64,000 bases of DNA from Sphingobacterium oryzagri (GTDB lineage: Bacteria > Bacteroidota > Bacteroidia > Sphingobacteriales > Sphingobacteriaceae): the NCBI RefSeq assembly GCF_028736175.1, contig NZ_CP117880.1, forward strand, positions 4,650,001 to 4,714,000, given 5' to 3'. This document shows, one piece after another, positions 1 through 8,905 of the stretch. Position 1 is the stretch's first letter. Each line of letters opens with the position of its first letter. A program made the position numbers and the translations under genes. The notes under the pieces are model-generated. The model worked only from the letters and a program-made list of their open reading frames with translations, was not told the DNA's origin and did not search any database.

Positions 1-166
1 CTTCACGGTAGTATTCTTTATTTTTTTGGTAGATTGATTTGCTATATCCCTTAGCGTTAAATCATAGTCAAAACTACATCGAAACAATGTATTACGAAAC
101 GATTACGCCGGATTTAATTATATCTGTAGACGAGCCACTACACGGGCGCTACAGGCAAAATTGACA

Positions 167-200
167 TAAAAAAACTCCTCGCTATTTTGAGGAGTTTTTG
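167..200. terminator. Bidirectional intrinsic terminator
   Basis: A 10-bp perfect stem (171-180 with 189-198, ACTCCTC against GAGGAGT plus A/T pairs) encloses an 8-nt loop. It has A/T tracts on both sides, so it can act in either direction. It lies about 20 nt past the stop of the minus-strand surface lipoprotein gene and is its likely transcription end. Confidence 0.85.
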
Positions 201-217
201 ACATATTGTAGGTTGAA

Positions 218-1810
218 TTATTTATTTTTCACACAGCGTATACTGCTTGCACTAACGTGGTAATCTCCAGTAAAAAAACTAACGTCGTCAAAATTAAACT
301 GGAAACGATAGTGGTTTGATCCGGTGGGCGTGATCGTCCAATAGCTTCCTTGCGTATTGCGATCTTCGTCGTTACGTCCGCCGTAAGGCAGAAAAAGGAA
401 TTTATCAACATCAGCCTCGGCCGGTTGCGTGTTCGTCCCAATGAATACACCATATACACCCTTATACTGTGCTCGCACTTTTACACTTCCATTGATAATG
501 TGAAAGATAGGCATTTCGCCATGTCTTTTTCCGGCGATGGAAGAAAACTCCTGGTAGGTTGGCGTACGCCAACCACCTCCATGCGTCAACACTTTCGCAC
601 AAGGATCGGTTTCTTTCTTATATTCGGTTTGCCAATGTGTATTTCCACCCGGATAAGGATCCAATGAATTTAAGCGCCAAAGATTTCCTTTATCTGATTG
701 CGTTGCCGCAAATCCATAAACGCCATTATTATACACCAAATTACCAGGCGCCCAGAGGTAGCCTCCGATTTCAATGCCGTTGGCGCCCGCAGCTTGCAAA
801 CTAAGCTTTAATGTGTAGCGAACACCAGGATTTATAGTCAGGTTGCTCAACAACAGATTTGACCGGGTCACATTGCCGACCTGAATAGAAGAAAGTGTGA
901 TCGTGCCCGCTGTCGTCGCTGGCAACGCTATTTTCGTTGCTGTACTCGTCACCGTTTTACCGCCAAACGCACCAAAAACCATCGCTTTGTTTCCCGCTGT
1001 TCCTGCACCAACCAGACTGCCATCGTTTAATTTTACACCAACGCTGGTGTAATGTGGCGCTACTTGTGCACTACAACTCACTATATTTCCGGCCAATGCT
1101 GAAGCATCCAGCGTTGTCGTAATCTCACTAAATACATGTTTAAGTTTGATGCCTAAGTAATTATCGCCTTTGACCAGCGTAATTGTTTTCTTAAAATACA
1201 TAAAAAACCCGTTACCATCAATGTTGGCCAGCGTCAGCTCGGTCAGCTTTTTGCTGGTATCAATTGCAGGAACCGTGGCTTTGCTATTGATAGAAAAACT
1301 GATGAAAGTGTAAGATTTACCAACTTCAAGATAAAAAACATCATTATTATCTGATCCCTTGGTATACACCTTATCCGTCACATAATTATTGCTAGCGTCA
1401 TACACCACCAAACGATATTGTACACCGGTTTCCAAAACATTTGCATTCGTAGTTGGCGTTGTCGACATGGTTTTGCCGGAAGCGGCAAGCTTATCTTTTA
1501 TTGATGCAGCGCTGGTGATCGGACTTAACGTTGCAACCAGATTAATGCCGCTATTTAAAGCAACCGAAACTTCCTGACTGGCTGACGATGCAACAGACTG
1601 TGCTGTGGCCGATGCTAATTGAAGCGTACTTCCAGCATCCAGCTCAATTCCTTCAAGCGAAACGCTGAGCGAAGCAACGCCTGAATCCAGCTCACTATTT
1701 TTAGTACATGAAGTAACCAAGACTAGCGCTAGCGTTGCGCTTAAAAGCATCCAAACGGATGAAAGAGCGATAGCATAAACACGCGTGGCTGTAGAGTAGA
1801 TCGTTTTCAT
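218..1810 (-). CDS. Fimbrillin-like / FISUMP-type surface lipoprotein
   Basis: A 530-residue predicted lipoprotein. A long N-terminal hydrophobic segment ends in an LVTSC lipobox with the lipid-accepting cysteine at residue 35. The middle (about 45-345) is Ser/Thr/Ala-rich and beta-like, as in fimbrillin (FimA/Mfa-type) adhesin domains of Bacteroidota. The last 180 residues start at a GGYLWAPGN motif, contain GGGWRTPTYQEF and end in SSIRCVKNK. This is the pattern of the C-type-lectin-like Fibrobacter succinogenes paralogous (FISUMP) domain used in surface adhesins. The role is therefore probably an outer-membrane adhesin or pilus-tip-like protein. The gene starts 11 nt after the small upstream gene, so the two are probably cotranscribed, and a strong terminator follows. 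The ligand cannot be told from the sequence. Confidence 0.75.
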   Translation of the reverse strand: MKTIYSTATRVYAIALSSVWMLLSATLALVLVTSCTKNSELDSGVASLSVSLEGIELDAGSTLQLASATAQSVASSASQEVSVALNSGINLVATLSPITSAASIKDKLAASGKTMSTTPTTNANVLETGVQYRLVVYDASNNYVTDKVYTKGSDNNDVFYLEVGKSYTFISFSINSKATVPAIDTSKKLTELTLANIDGNGFFMYFKKTITLVKGDNYLGIKLKHVFSEITTTLDASALAGNIVSCSAQVAPHYTSVGVKLNDGSLVGAGTAGNKAMVFGAFGGKTVTSTATKIALPATTAGTITLSSIQVGNVTRSNLLLSNLTINPGVRYTLKLSLQAAGANGIEIGGYLWAPGNLVYNNGVYGFAATQSDKGNLWRLNSLDPYPGGNTHWQTEYKKETDPCAKVLTHGGGWRTPTYQEFSSIAGKRHGEMPIFHIINGSVKVRAQYKGVYGVFIGTNTQPAEADVDKFLFLPYGGRNDEDRNTQGSYWTITPTGSNHYRFQFNFDDVSFFTGDYHVSASSIRCVKNK

Positions 1811-1821
1811 GGAAGGGAAGT

Positions 1822-2013
1822 TTAAAAGTTGATCGTCTTTTCACCCATGTCTTGCTCTTCCCATTCTTCGTAAACCTCGAAGTTACTGCCTTTTGTTCTC
1901 ATCATAGCTGATCCTGCTGCTATGGAACATTCTAATTCAATTTGTACGATTTCTAGTGTGGGTGCTACGTAAGGTAGTTTTTTGATGGCTATCTCCCCAG
2001 GATAATTTTTCAT
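1822..2013 (-). CDS. Small IAAGS-type protein upstream of fimbrillin-like gene
   Basis: A 63-residue protein beginning MKNYPGEIAIKK, with a YVAPTLEIVQIELE stretch followed by CSIAAGSAMM and an acidic tail (EVYEEWEEQD). It has no signal peptide or membrane segment. Short proteins with the same layout (basic start, Y-x-x-P-x-hydrophobic, E-rich, then an IAAGSA-like motif) recur in Bacteroidota beside fimbrillin-like lipoproteins; that is from general memory, not from a search. It lies 11 nt upstream of the lipoprotein gene on the same strand, which supports a shared transcript. The GS motif after a leader-like segment raises the idea of a processed peptide, but no modifying enzyme is nearby. 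Function unknown. Confidence 0.65.
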   Translation of the reverse strand: MKNYPGEIAIKKLPYVAPTLEIVQIELECSIAAGSAMMRTKGSNFEVYEEWEEQDMGEKTINF

Positions 2014-2490
2014 TTCGGTGTTTTTTTGTTTTCAGCACCTAAAACACAACAGTTATCCGACGGACCAAACTTGAAACATTCTAGGTAGTTAAAAAAAATA
2101 AATAGAAAAACAAACAGCAGATACGGTTCACATGACATTTAAAAATCGACTTCACTTTTTTTTGTACAAAAGCGCCATCGACTAGTGTGCTGTTGTTATA
2201 AATTTTTCATACCACAAAGATAGATTATTGTTCAAACACTGGAAAATATCCTTGTAGCGGTTCAACTACAAAAAGCCACAACGACAGCATATGAGGCGTT
2301 ATTTTGACAATTATCAACAAAAAAACGCAAATTCAAAATTCAATTAACTTTGTAAAAACTTTGAGAATAATCGACATAGAGAATGCCAAAACTGCGCTAG
2401 AAATAGCTTAAACATGGATTAAATGAACGTTCAATAAAAAACTGACAGTTTTAAATAAAAAAGAATTTTATTGCATTCAAAGAAATTTGA
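2014..2490. other. AT-rich intergenic region
   Basis: About 480 nt without a credible gene. It should hold the minus-strand promoter of the small protein/lipoprotein pair, but I see no clear TAnnTTTG box at a sensible distance. A 6-bp inverted repeat (TTGTAG / CTACAA near 2254-2273) is the only structure I noticed. Confidence 0.5.
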
Positions 2491-2515
2491 AAGAAAAAAA
2501 AGTAAGAGCTACTTT
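2491..2515 (-). terminator. Weak intrinsic terminator after wecA-like gene
   Basis: Read on the minus strand, a 6-bp AAAGTA/TACTTT stem with a 5-nt loop runs straight into a run of T residues. It lies about 25 nt past the stop of the transferase gene. The stem is AT-rich, so efficiency is uncertain. Confidence 0.5.
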
Positions 2516-2540
2516 ACAAATTTGGTTAGTCAATTCAAAC

Positions 2541-3671
2541 TTAGCCATGTAGTACGTCCAGCTTTTTAGCGCGAATACGTTTTTTGCGTATTTCCACAGC
2601 ATTCCAAACAAAAATAAACCCGATCCAAAGCAGGATATCACAAAGTACCACAATATTATTGCTGATGTATTGCACAGCAACCAAATTAAAGATGCAGAAG
2701 AACGTGGCCAGTGCCAGGATACCGATCATGGCTGCGTGGTGTGACATGCCAGTGCGCAAAAATTTATGGTGTAAATGATTTCGATCGGCCTTAAACAACG
2801 GAAGCTTATCCCGCCAACGCACAAAAAGCACACGCGAGACATCAAATACTGGAACGATGAGGGTGGAGAATGCTGTTACAATTGCTCCTTCTGAAAAAGG
2901 CTTGATGTTTTCATTGTTCATCGCAAAACTTATGGAAAGAAAGGCGATGGAAAAACCCAGCGTCAAACTTCCGGTATCGCCCATAAAAATACGACGCTTT
3001 CTGCGTGCCGTGCCAAACACATTATAATAGAAGAATGGAATCAAAACACCCGCCGTAATAAAGGCGAAAAGTGCATGCAACCAGGCGGCGTAATAGATAA
3101 ACAACACGCCCAAAAACAAACAGCCTACCAGAATCAATCCAGAACATAAACCATCTATACCATCGATCAGGTTGACCGCGTTGATGATAAGCACTACCGC
3201 AAATATCGTGAGCGGCATACCAATCCAAGCTGGAAGGTACGTGATAAACAATACGCCATACAGATCATTTATCCACAGATCAGCCAGTGGAAACAAAGCC
3301 GCAACGAATATCTGCGCCATAAATTTCCATTTGTAACTTACCCCAACAAGGTCGTCGGCAATGCCCACTAAAAACAAGATCACCAAGCCACAAAGTAGTA
3401 ACATAAACATCGGAAACACTTCGGCGGTATTTAAGCCCAAATCGACAAAGTTGACTTTATATAATACAACCACTGAAAGGATAAACAAGCAACACTGTAC
3501 AGGTGAAAAGGCGACGCCGCCAAGACGAGGAACAATAGTTTGGTGAAACTTTCGCGCGTCGACGGGGTCAAAAAGACGTTTTTTAAACGATACAAAAAGA
3601 ATATAAGGTATAATAATTCTACCTAAGCAAATAGCCGTTAAAAAAGGTATGATTACTACAAGTATCTTCAT
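2541..3671 (-). CDS. Undecaprenyl-phosphate sugar-1-phosphate transferase, WecA/TagO type
   Basis: A 376-residue, very hydrophobic protein with about ten membrane segments, of the MraY/WecA/TagO family (glycosyltransferase 4). The family transfers a GlcNAc- or similar sugar-1-phosphate from a UDP-sugar to undecaprenyl phosphate, the first membrane step of O-antigen, capsule or other surface glycans. Visible family motifs are the DD pair (D106-D107), NLIDGIDGL (N167 to D173), MGDTGS (D232) and the cytosolic histidine motif DRNHLHHKF (H299, H301, H302). It is not MraY by context: no peptidoglycan (mur) genes are adjacent. It seems to be a single-gene unit. The UDP-sugar used cannot be read from the sequence. 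Confidence 0.88.
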   Translation of the reverse strand: MKILVVIIPFLTAICLGRIIIPYILFVSFKKRLFDPVDARKFHQTIVPRLGGVAFSPVQCCLFILSVVVLYKVNFVDLGLNTAEVFPMFMLLLCGLVILFLVGIADDLVGVSYKWKFMAQIFVAALFPLADLWINDLYGVLFITYLPAWIGMPLTIFAVVLIINAVNLIDGIDGLCSGLILVGCLFLGVLFIYYAAWLHALFAFITAGVLIPFFYYNVFGTARRKRRIFMGDTGSLTLGFSIAFLSISFAMNNENIKPFSEGAIVTAFSTLIVPVFDVSRVLFVRWRDKLPLFKADRNHLHHKFLRTGMSHHAAMIGILALATFFCIFNLVAVQYISNNIVVLCDILLWIGFIFVWNAVEIRKKRIRAKKLDVLHG

Positions 3672-3832
3672 ATATATATCGTTTATTAACTAATATTTTT
3701 CAGTAGGCAGCTTTTCGAAATTGCAAACCTTGGACGGCTAAAGCAAAAGCATTAGTCAAAAATAAAACTTCTAACCACTGCATGTACACGAAGTGCTATC
3801 CGAATAAATTATTGTAGCATATTCACTACAGA

Positions 3833-4765
3833 CTACCGCACGTTTGCTTGTAAATATCCAAGCAATTGTTGCACATCAACATCTTTCAACAACACGCGCT
3901 TCTCCCGATCCAGTAAAAAAATGGTTGGCGTTGCTTTCAGATCGTACCGTTGCCCTTTCAACACCTGCTCCTGCTCATCAAATACATTGAGCCAATTACT
4001 TGGCAAATGTCGCTGGTATTCTTTCCAAATAGCACGCCCGCCAAACGGATAAGCGGCTAAAACGATCAGTGATCCATCTTCAATCATGGTATTGATACGC
4101 CTATCAGGCCCTAAAACCGCTATCGCCTGCTCGCAATGCGAACAACCTGGCTCGTAAAAAAATAATACGGTAAGCGGTGCTGACAAATCGGACAAGCGAC
4201 CAGCCTGACCATTTATGCTAACAAAATCAAAATCAGCAGCACTGGTGCCCACCTGATTTTTGCGAACTAATGCCAACAAGGTTTCTTTTTTTACACGCTC
4301 CTCGGACGACAACCTTTCGGAATTAACCAAGTAAACTAAAACCGGCTCATAGTATAGATCGTTTCGCATAGGCGAATTGGGATCGTACAGGTATTTTTCA
4401 TATTGAGCAACAAAAAAAGCAAATACTTCCTGATTGGTTTGTGCTTTATCCAACATCTGGTGGATTGCATCCTTAACAGTCTGCAAGTCGTATTGTGGAA
4501 AACGATAAATAAAATCGACAAAAAGCTGCTCTCCTTTTTCCGGATCGTTGATAGCATCCAAATCTTGAAAATTGTAATTATCCCAAAAAGTGATCAGCGG
4601 ATTTGCACTTGTTTTGTTGTTTACTGTCTCCAAACTATCTTGCTGCCCTTCAGCAACATTTTTGTTGGTTGATTTCGGTTGACAAGCCTGCAAAAACGAC
4701 GCCATAATGGCTAGACATACGAAGCTAGCTGCCCAAAAAAAATACTTGCAGTGGCACAATTTCAT
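3833..4765 (-). CDS. Thioredoxin-like (TlpA/DUF5106-type) lipoprotein
   Basis: About 310 residues from the ATG at 4765, which gives a clean lipoprotein signal peptide ending in FLQAC. A longer in-frame start at 4834 would add 23 polar residues before the signal and is less likely. The N-terminal half (about 40-180) resembles the DUF5106 domain often found before periplasmic thioredoxins in Bacteroidota. The C-terminal half is a thioredoxin fold with FFYEPGCSHC, active-site pair C208/C211, and the cis-Pro region ATPTIFLLD. Likely role: a membrane-anchored periplasmic thiol oxidoreductase of TlpA/ResA style. No partner gene is adjacent, so its substrate is unknown. Confidence 0.8.
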   Translation of the reverse strand: MKLCHCKYFFWAASFVCLAIMASFLQACQPKSTNKNVAEGQQDSLETVNNKTSANPLITFWDNYNFQDLDAINDPEKGEQLFVDFIYRFPQYDLQTVKDAIHQMLDKAQTNQEVFAFFVAQYEKYLYDPNSPMRNDLYYEPVLVYLVNSERLSSEERVKKETLLALVRKNQVGTSAADFDFVSINGQAGRLSDLSAPLTVLFFYEPGCSHCEQAIAVLGPDRRINTMIEDGSLIVLAAYPFGGRAIWKEYQRHLPSNWLNVFDEQEQVLKGQRYDLKATPTIFLLDREKRVLLKDVDVQQLLGYLQANVR

Positions 4766-4999
4766 TAAATTAGTTCTATTATTTCCATAAACAACGCCAT
4801 ACGTCTTTTGACTTCTTGGCTGATTGACACGCATTTAAAAATAAAAATTAGTCAAAAAAATATTAGTTATTAAATATAGGAAAATATTATCTCCAAACTG
4901 TCCTGCGATGTCTGTTTTTTAAGCGTAAGCAGCCATTTTTACGACAATTATCACAAGGTAAGCATTGTTTATCGTTTATCGGAAAAAAGGAATAGCCAT

Positions 5000-5039
5000 C
5001 AAAATCAAAAAAATGGCCTAACCCTGAATGGATTAGACC
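5000..5039 (-). terminator. Intrinsic terminator, minus strand
   Basis: Minus-strand reading gives a 10-bp stem (5030-5039 with 5015-5024, two G-U wobbles) with loop ATTCA, followed at once by A then seven T and a further T-rich run. The wobbles pair only in minus-strand RNA, so it is directional. It ends either the candidate RNA or the long Crp-gene transcript. Confidence 0.75.
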
Positions 5040-5246
5040 CTCTCCCCGAAAAAAGCTCATTGAAAAAGATCGAAGACTTTTTCTAAGCCAGTATCTACAT
5101 AAGTGCCCTGCATAAATACAGCACCTCATCTACTTTTAATAATACCGTTAAATGGAATGTATGATATCCTACCCAAGCAAGGCAGATCAAAACATTAATA
5201 GCTGGTTTAGTGACCCGAATGGGCGCCACTGTCCTTCTGGACTTTA
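5000..5246 (-). ncRNA. Candidate structured small RNA between crp-like and thioredoxin genes
   Basis: The minus strand of this gap carries a TAATTTTG box (5252-5259) matching TAnnTTTG. It is followed by adjacent hairpins GTCC-AGAA-GGAC (5231-5242) and AGTG...CACT with an inner GCCC/GGGT stem (5209-5230), then GAAAAAG/CTTTTTC near 5068-5089. The segment ends in a convincing terminator at 5015-5039. The implied transcript is about 245 nt and contains no convincing reading frame. It could instead be a long 3' untranslated region of the Crp-like gene, which ends about 80 nt before the box. I do not recognise it as 6S, tmRNA, RNase P or SRP RNA. Confidence 0.4.
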
Positions 5247-5341
5247 CGTGTCAAAATTACATGAAAAAGTAACGCGTTCCTAAGCACGCGCATCAATAAT
5301 TGACTTATATCAATATGATTTACAAAATAGTTTGAATAAGC

Positions 5342-5917
5342 TTACTTGCCGGCTATTTTGGAGCGTATCCGGGATAAGGTTTCGACCTTCATGGAAAGGT
5401 AGGAAGCTAGGTATTTGAGTGTTACACGGCTTAATATTGTTCCTCTGGTTTCAGCGAAGCGCTTATAGCGCTTTTCCGCTGAAGGGAGTCGGGATAAAAA
5501 AGAACGCTCATCTGCTTCGCGATAATAGCGTTCTAAGATTTTTCGCCCGATGATATTGGCTTCTGGAAATGTAGCATACATTTCATCAAGTGATTCACGC
5601 GTAATGGCAATCAGTGTAGCGTCTTCCAGGGCCTGAATATATTCTTCTGTTTCCACATCGACGCCCAAATTCTGAATACTTCCGACCATGTTCCCCTCGG
5701 CATTAATCCACGTCGTTATATCTTGCCCGTCAACCTTGATAAAACCGCGCACCAAGCCCTTCACCACAAAATAGATCATCTCGGTATTGTCAATGGGGCT
5801 ACGCAAAAACTTACCCTTTTTCACTGAAACGGGTAAAATATGCGTTAAAAGGAAAGTCAGCGCCTCATCCGAAATGGGATGGATGCTTCTAAAGAAATCT
5901 ACTATTTCTTTGGCCAT
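5342..5917 (-). CDS. Crp/Fnr-family transcriptional regulator
   Basis: A 191-residue protein with the cyclic-nucleotide-binding-like beta-roll in residues 15-120 (for example FLRSPIDNTEMIYFVVKGLVRG). A long dimer helix follows, and a C-terminal segment RVTLKYLASYLSMKVETLSRIRSKI looks like the helix-turn-helix. The length is typical of the short Crp-like regulators of Bacteroidota, which often lack clear cAMP-contacting residues; no phosphate-binding RS pair is obvious here. It is flanked by a phospholipase C gene (same strand, upstream) and by an RNA-like gap downstream. Target genes and ligand are unknown. Confidence 0.85.
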   Translation of the reverse strand: MAKEIVDFFRSIHPISDEALTFLLTHILPVSVKKGKFLRSPIDNTEMIYFVVKGLVRGFIKVDGQDITTWINAEGNMVGSIQNLGVDVETEEYIQALEDATLIAITRESLDEMYATFPEANIIGRKILERYYREADERSFLSRLPSAEKRYKRFAETRGTILSRVTLKYLASYLSMKVETLSRIRSKIAGK

Positions 5918-6030
5918 ACGTGTGTTGAAAAAAGGCTAAAATTCAGTTGAAGTATTTTCAGTTCCAAAAATAGGTAGAATTACGATCAAGAAAATGACTT
6001 TTGTCACATAATTTGCTTTTTAACCTTTGT

Positions 6031-8511
6031 TTACGTCCTTATGGCGCTTTGTGACACTTGTTGTCCCATAAGCGGGTCGGTCACGCTTTTTCTTCCAGTT
6101 TCCAAATGACCAGCATATTGGTAGTTAAAATGTGGGTCGGCCTGATCAGTTAAACACACATCATACCAGCCGAAAGACGGTGCCGTATCCATCGTATAAT
6201 GAAAGCTATGTGCTCGAAAAACTCGTTCACCCGGATTATAGCTTAGATCACGCAACTTGATAGCAGAATGGTTATCTTTCGTAACGATCGATAAATTTGT
6301 ACTCGTTTCCAACTGCCTGACCACTAATTTTGAGCCTTTGTATGCTTTTGACCCTTTAAAACTGCGGTAAAAACCATTCGGACCATACACTTCAATATGA
6401 TATAAGTCGCCGTTAAATCGATCCAAGGACCAACTATATGTTACAGGTTCACCTTCACGCACGGCAAAATTCCATATTTTTCCTGGCGAGCTATCTGCTG
6501 CATACGAAACGCCTGCACGCGCAAAAAAGGGTACGCCTATTTTTTTTGTTTTTGGCAAAGCTCCGCCTACATAAAACGTGACGGTGAGTGTATTTTCCGC
6601 TAAATCAACCGTTGCGTTGACCTCCATGTCGTAAGGAATAGCGCAGGCTTCTTTAGTGCCAGGCTCTTGCGGCGATTGCCAATTTTGCTCCATTTGTTGC
6701 GCAATAGCGGCGTCGGGGGCCGCGACACGAACAAAACCTGTTGGCAAATCCTGGTCTTTAGCGGTGTAAATGCGCGCTACATAGGCGTCACGATCGACCG
6801 GCGTAAGTGCCGGCGGACTGACTTTATCTGCAGGCGCAAAAACGGAAGTCAAATTGCCACAGACCAAGCGGCGCCAGGCACTCAAATTGTCTTCAACAAT
6901 ATGCTTATTGTATTTCTGCGCTATAAAATATTCTAAAAACTGCAACGATGAGGTTAGATCAAACACTTCTGAATTCACGCGTCCGCCTTTTGTCCAGGGC
7001 GATGCAATAACCAGTGGCACACGAAAACCTAAGCCAATTGGGCTTTCTAATTCCGAAGCATTGTTTCCGCTGCGTTTGCGTTCTTGTTCCAACGTTACGT
7101 ATTCTTCCGCCGTGTGTAGACCGTTCGCTAAAGCGCCGCTTTCTGGCCTCTCACTATGCGGCGGCACAAAAGGCGGCACGTGATCAAAATAGCCATCGTT
7201 CTCATCGTACGTTAATATGAAAATGGTTTTCTTCCATAGTTCAGGATCGGCCGTTAAAATATCCATCGCTTCGGATACGTACCACGCGCCATACCAAGGC
7301 GAGCCCGGATGATCAGAAAAACGACAAGGGGCAACCAACCAGGAAACGGTGGGCAATGCACCATTTTTGGCATCTTGGCGAAACTGGTAAAAAAGATCAC
7401 CTTTCGGCACCTCGACTTCTTTTTTCCCGCGTTGATCTTCGTAGGCAATAGTTTCTAGCCGATGATAATCGGGGTCTCCGATATTTGTCGTAAAAGCTCT
7501 TTGATGAATCGCCCTGGAAAAGTCATCTAAACGATTGAACGATTCTTCCGAAAAATTAGCCAAATCAAGGCGTAGTCGTTCGGCTTCCGTGCTCAAGCGT
7601 TTTTTCTCCGTGTCGTCGTTTTCTGAAAGCTCCGCCAGTTGTTGTTCAATTTGTTGTAGTTTGGTCGCCATGTATTGACGATGCGCCGGGTGAAAGCGAA
7701 CGTGATATTGTTGGTGAAATTCGAGATTATTGTCTGTAAAATTAGCCAACCAGTCCTCTTCTTCGCCAACGAAGCCCACCGGCACGCTGAGCTCATTTTG
7801 GTATACTTTCCAGGAAACACCGTCTTCTTCGAGTCGCTCAGGAAAGGTTTTCCAGCCCACATTTTTATAATTGATTTGCCCGTTGTCCACATGCGCTGTT
7901 GATTCCGGGTTATGCGCTTCTTCACGAATAGTACCCGACCAAAAGTATGACCGGTTCGCGCTGGTTCCAGTAAGCGAAGAACAAAAATGTTGATCGCATA
8001 CGGTAAATGCATCGGCCAAAGCATAATAAAACGGAATATCCTGTCTCGTATGGTAGCCCATAGTCAAAGGCAATTGCTGAAAAGCAGCATTTCCGGCGCG
8101 CTTTGCCTCCAGCCACATATCCATTTTTCCGTCGTTGCGTGCATGCACCATATCTTTCCAACTGTGTGGTAGCGAACCCATCCAACTGGTTTTGGAATTT
8201 TCGATATCCAGCCTAAACGGCAGCGATACATAGCTCGCCAAATCTTGCTGCATCCATACAGGCAAACCGTTGGGCTGCTTTACGGCACGCGGATCGCTAA
8301 AGCCACGCACACCTTTCAACGTACCGTAGCAATGATCAAACGAACGATTTTCCTGCATCAGGAAAACAATATGTTCGGCATCTAAAAACGTTGATCCTTC
8401 GGCCGCATCTATGGCCAGGGCACGTTGGATAGACAGCGGTAGCATATGTACAGCCGCGGTAGATCCGGCGAGTAGTGCGGCTTTTTTTAAAAATGAACGC
8501 CTGTTTTCCAT
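6031..8511 (-). CDS. plcC: Phosphocholine-specific phospholipase C, Tat-exported
   Basis: About 826 residues from the ATG at 8511, chosen because it begins MENRRSFLKKAALL, a twin-arginine (Tat) signal peptide. A start at 8586 would bury that signal. Motifs of the acid-phosphatase/phospholipase C family (alkaline-phosphatase fold) are HIVFLMQENRSFDHCYG near the mature N-terminus, SLTGTSANRSYFWSG with the likely catalytic Thr/Ser, and TYDENDGYFDHVPPF for metal binding. The C-terminal 200 residues hold two small beta domains (DUF756 type) usual in this family, for example FNGDLYHIEVYGPNGF. Reaction: hydrolysis of phosphatidylcholine or sphingomyelin headgroups outside the cytoplasm, giving phosphocholine. 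It stands alone and is divergent from the AraC gene. Confidence 0.88.
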   Translation of the reverse strand: MENRRSFLKKAALLAGSTAAVHMLPLSIQRALAIDAAEGSTFLDAEHIVFLMQENRSFDHCYGTLKGVRGFSDPRAVKQPNGLPVWMQQDLASYVSLPFRLDIENSKTSWMGSLPHSWKDMVHARNDGKMDMWLEAKRAGNAAFQQLPLTMGYHTRQDIPFYYALADAFTVCDQHFCSSLTGTSANRSYFWSGTIREEAHNPESTAHVDNGQINYKNVGWKTFPERLEEDGVSWKVYQNELSVPVGFVGEEEDWLANFTDNNLEFHQQYHVRFHPAHRQYMATKLQQIEQQLAELSENDDTEKKRLSTEAERLRLDLANFSEESFNRLDDFSRAIHQRAFTTNIGDPDYHRLETIAYEDQRGKKEVEVPKGDLFYQFRQDAKNGALPTVSWLVAPCRFSDHPGSPWYGAWYVSEAMDILTADPELWKKTIFILTYDENDGYFDHVPPFVPPHSERPESGALANGLHTAEEYVTLEQERKRSGNNASELESPIGLGFRVPLVIASPWTKGGRVNSEVFDLTSSLQFLEYFIAQKYNKHIVEDNLSAWRRLVCGNLTSVFAPADKVSPPALTPVDRDAYVARIYTAKDQDLPTGFVRVAAPDAAIAQQMEQNWQSPQEPGTKEACAIPYDMEVNATVDLAENTLTVTFYVGGALPKTKKIGVPFFARAGVSYAADSSPGKIWNFAVREGEPVTYSWSLDRFNGDLYHIEVYGPNGFYRSFKGSKAYKGSKLVVRQLETSTNLSIVTKDNHSAIKLRDLSYNPGERVFRAHSFHYTMDTAPSFGWYDVCLTDQADPHFNYQYAGHLETGRKSVTDPLMGQQVSQSAIRT

Positions 8512-8905
8512 ACAGTTAAGTTGAGGGTAATTATTCTTGACAATAAAGTTATAAAAAGATTGCATTGCAATACCCGCCCAAAGCACGGTAATTCGTGTTA
8601 AGTAGCGGTTACCTTATCAAAAAATCTCTGGTAAGGTTGCCGCCCTCCCTTTTATGAAGATGACAAAAATCAATAAATAAATTTGCTCTAGAGGGTGACT
8701 TTTTAGTCAACAGGGTATAAAACAGCAAGATAAACTCGGCAGATTGATAAATAGCAGAAATGCATAAGCTAAAAAACCTGACACGATAACAACCTTTTTT
8801 GACATGATAGAAATTGTGTTGATATCGTATTTTTAAAAAAAATTATCCGATAAAAATCCGTCGAAGCAAACTACGCGTATATCCGTTTCTAAAGGCGAAA
8901 TAAAC
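8512..8905. other. Divergent promoter region, plc / araC
   Basis: A 394-nt gap between divergent genes, so it should contain both promoters. The one structure I see is a 5-bp palindromic repeat TGACT-TTTT-AGTCA at 8696-8709, a possible regulator site. No clear TAnnTTTG box is visible for either gene. Confidence 0.45.

Noticed and set aside
2477..2680. 67-codon minus-strand frame
   Set aside because: Overlaps the 3' end of the WecA-type gene in another frame and crosses its terminator.
4887..5129. 80-codon minus-strand frame with a CDNCRKNGC segment
   Set aside because: It runs through the terminator hairpin at 5015-5039, has odd composition and no neighbours in operon spacing; the region fits a noncoding RNA better.
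7593..8024. 143-codon minus-strand frame inside the phospholipase gene
   Set aside because: Shadow frame within a clear family member; no motif or start context.
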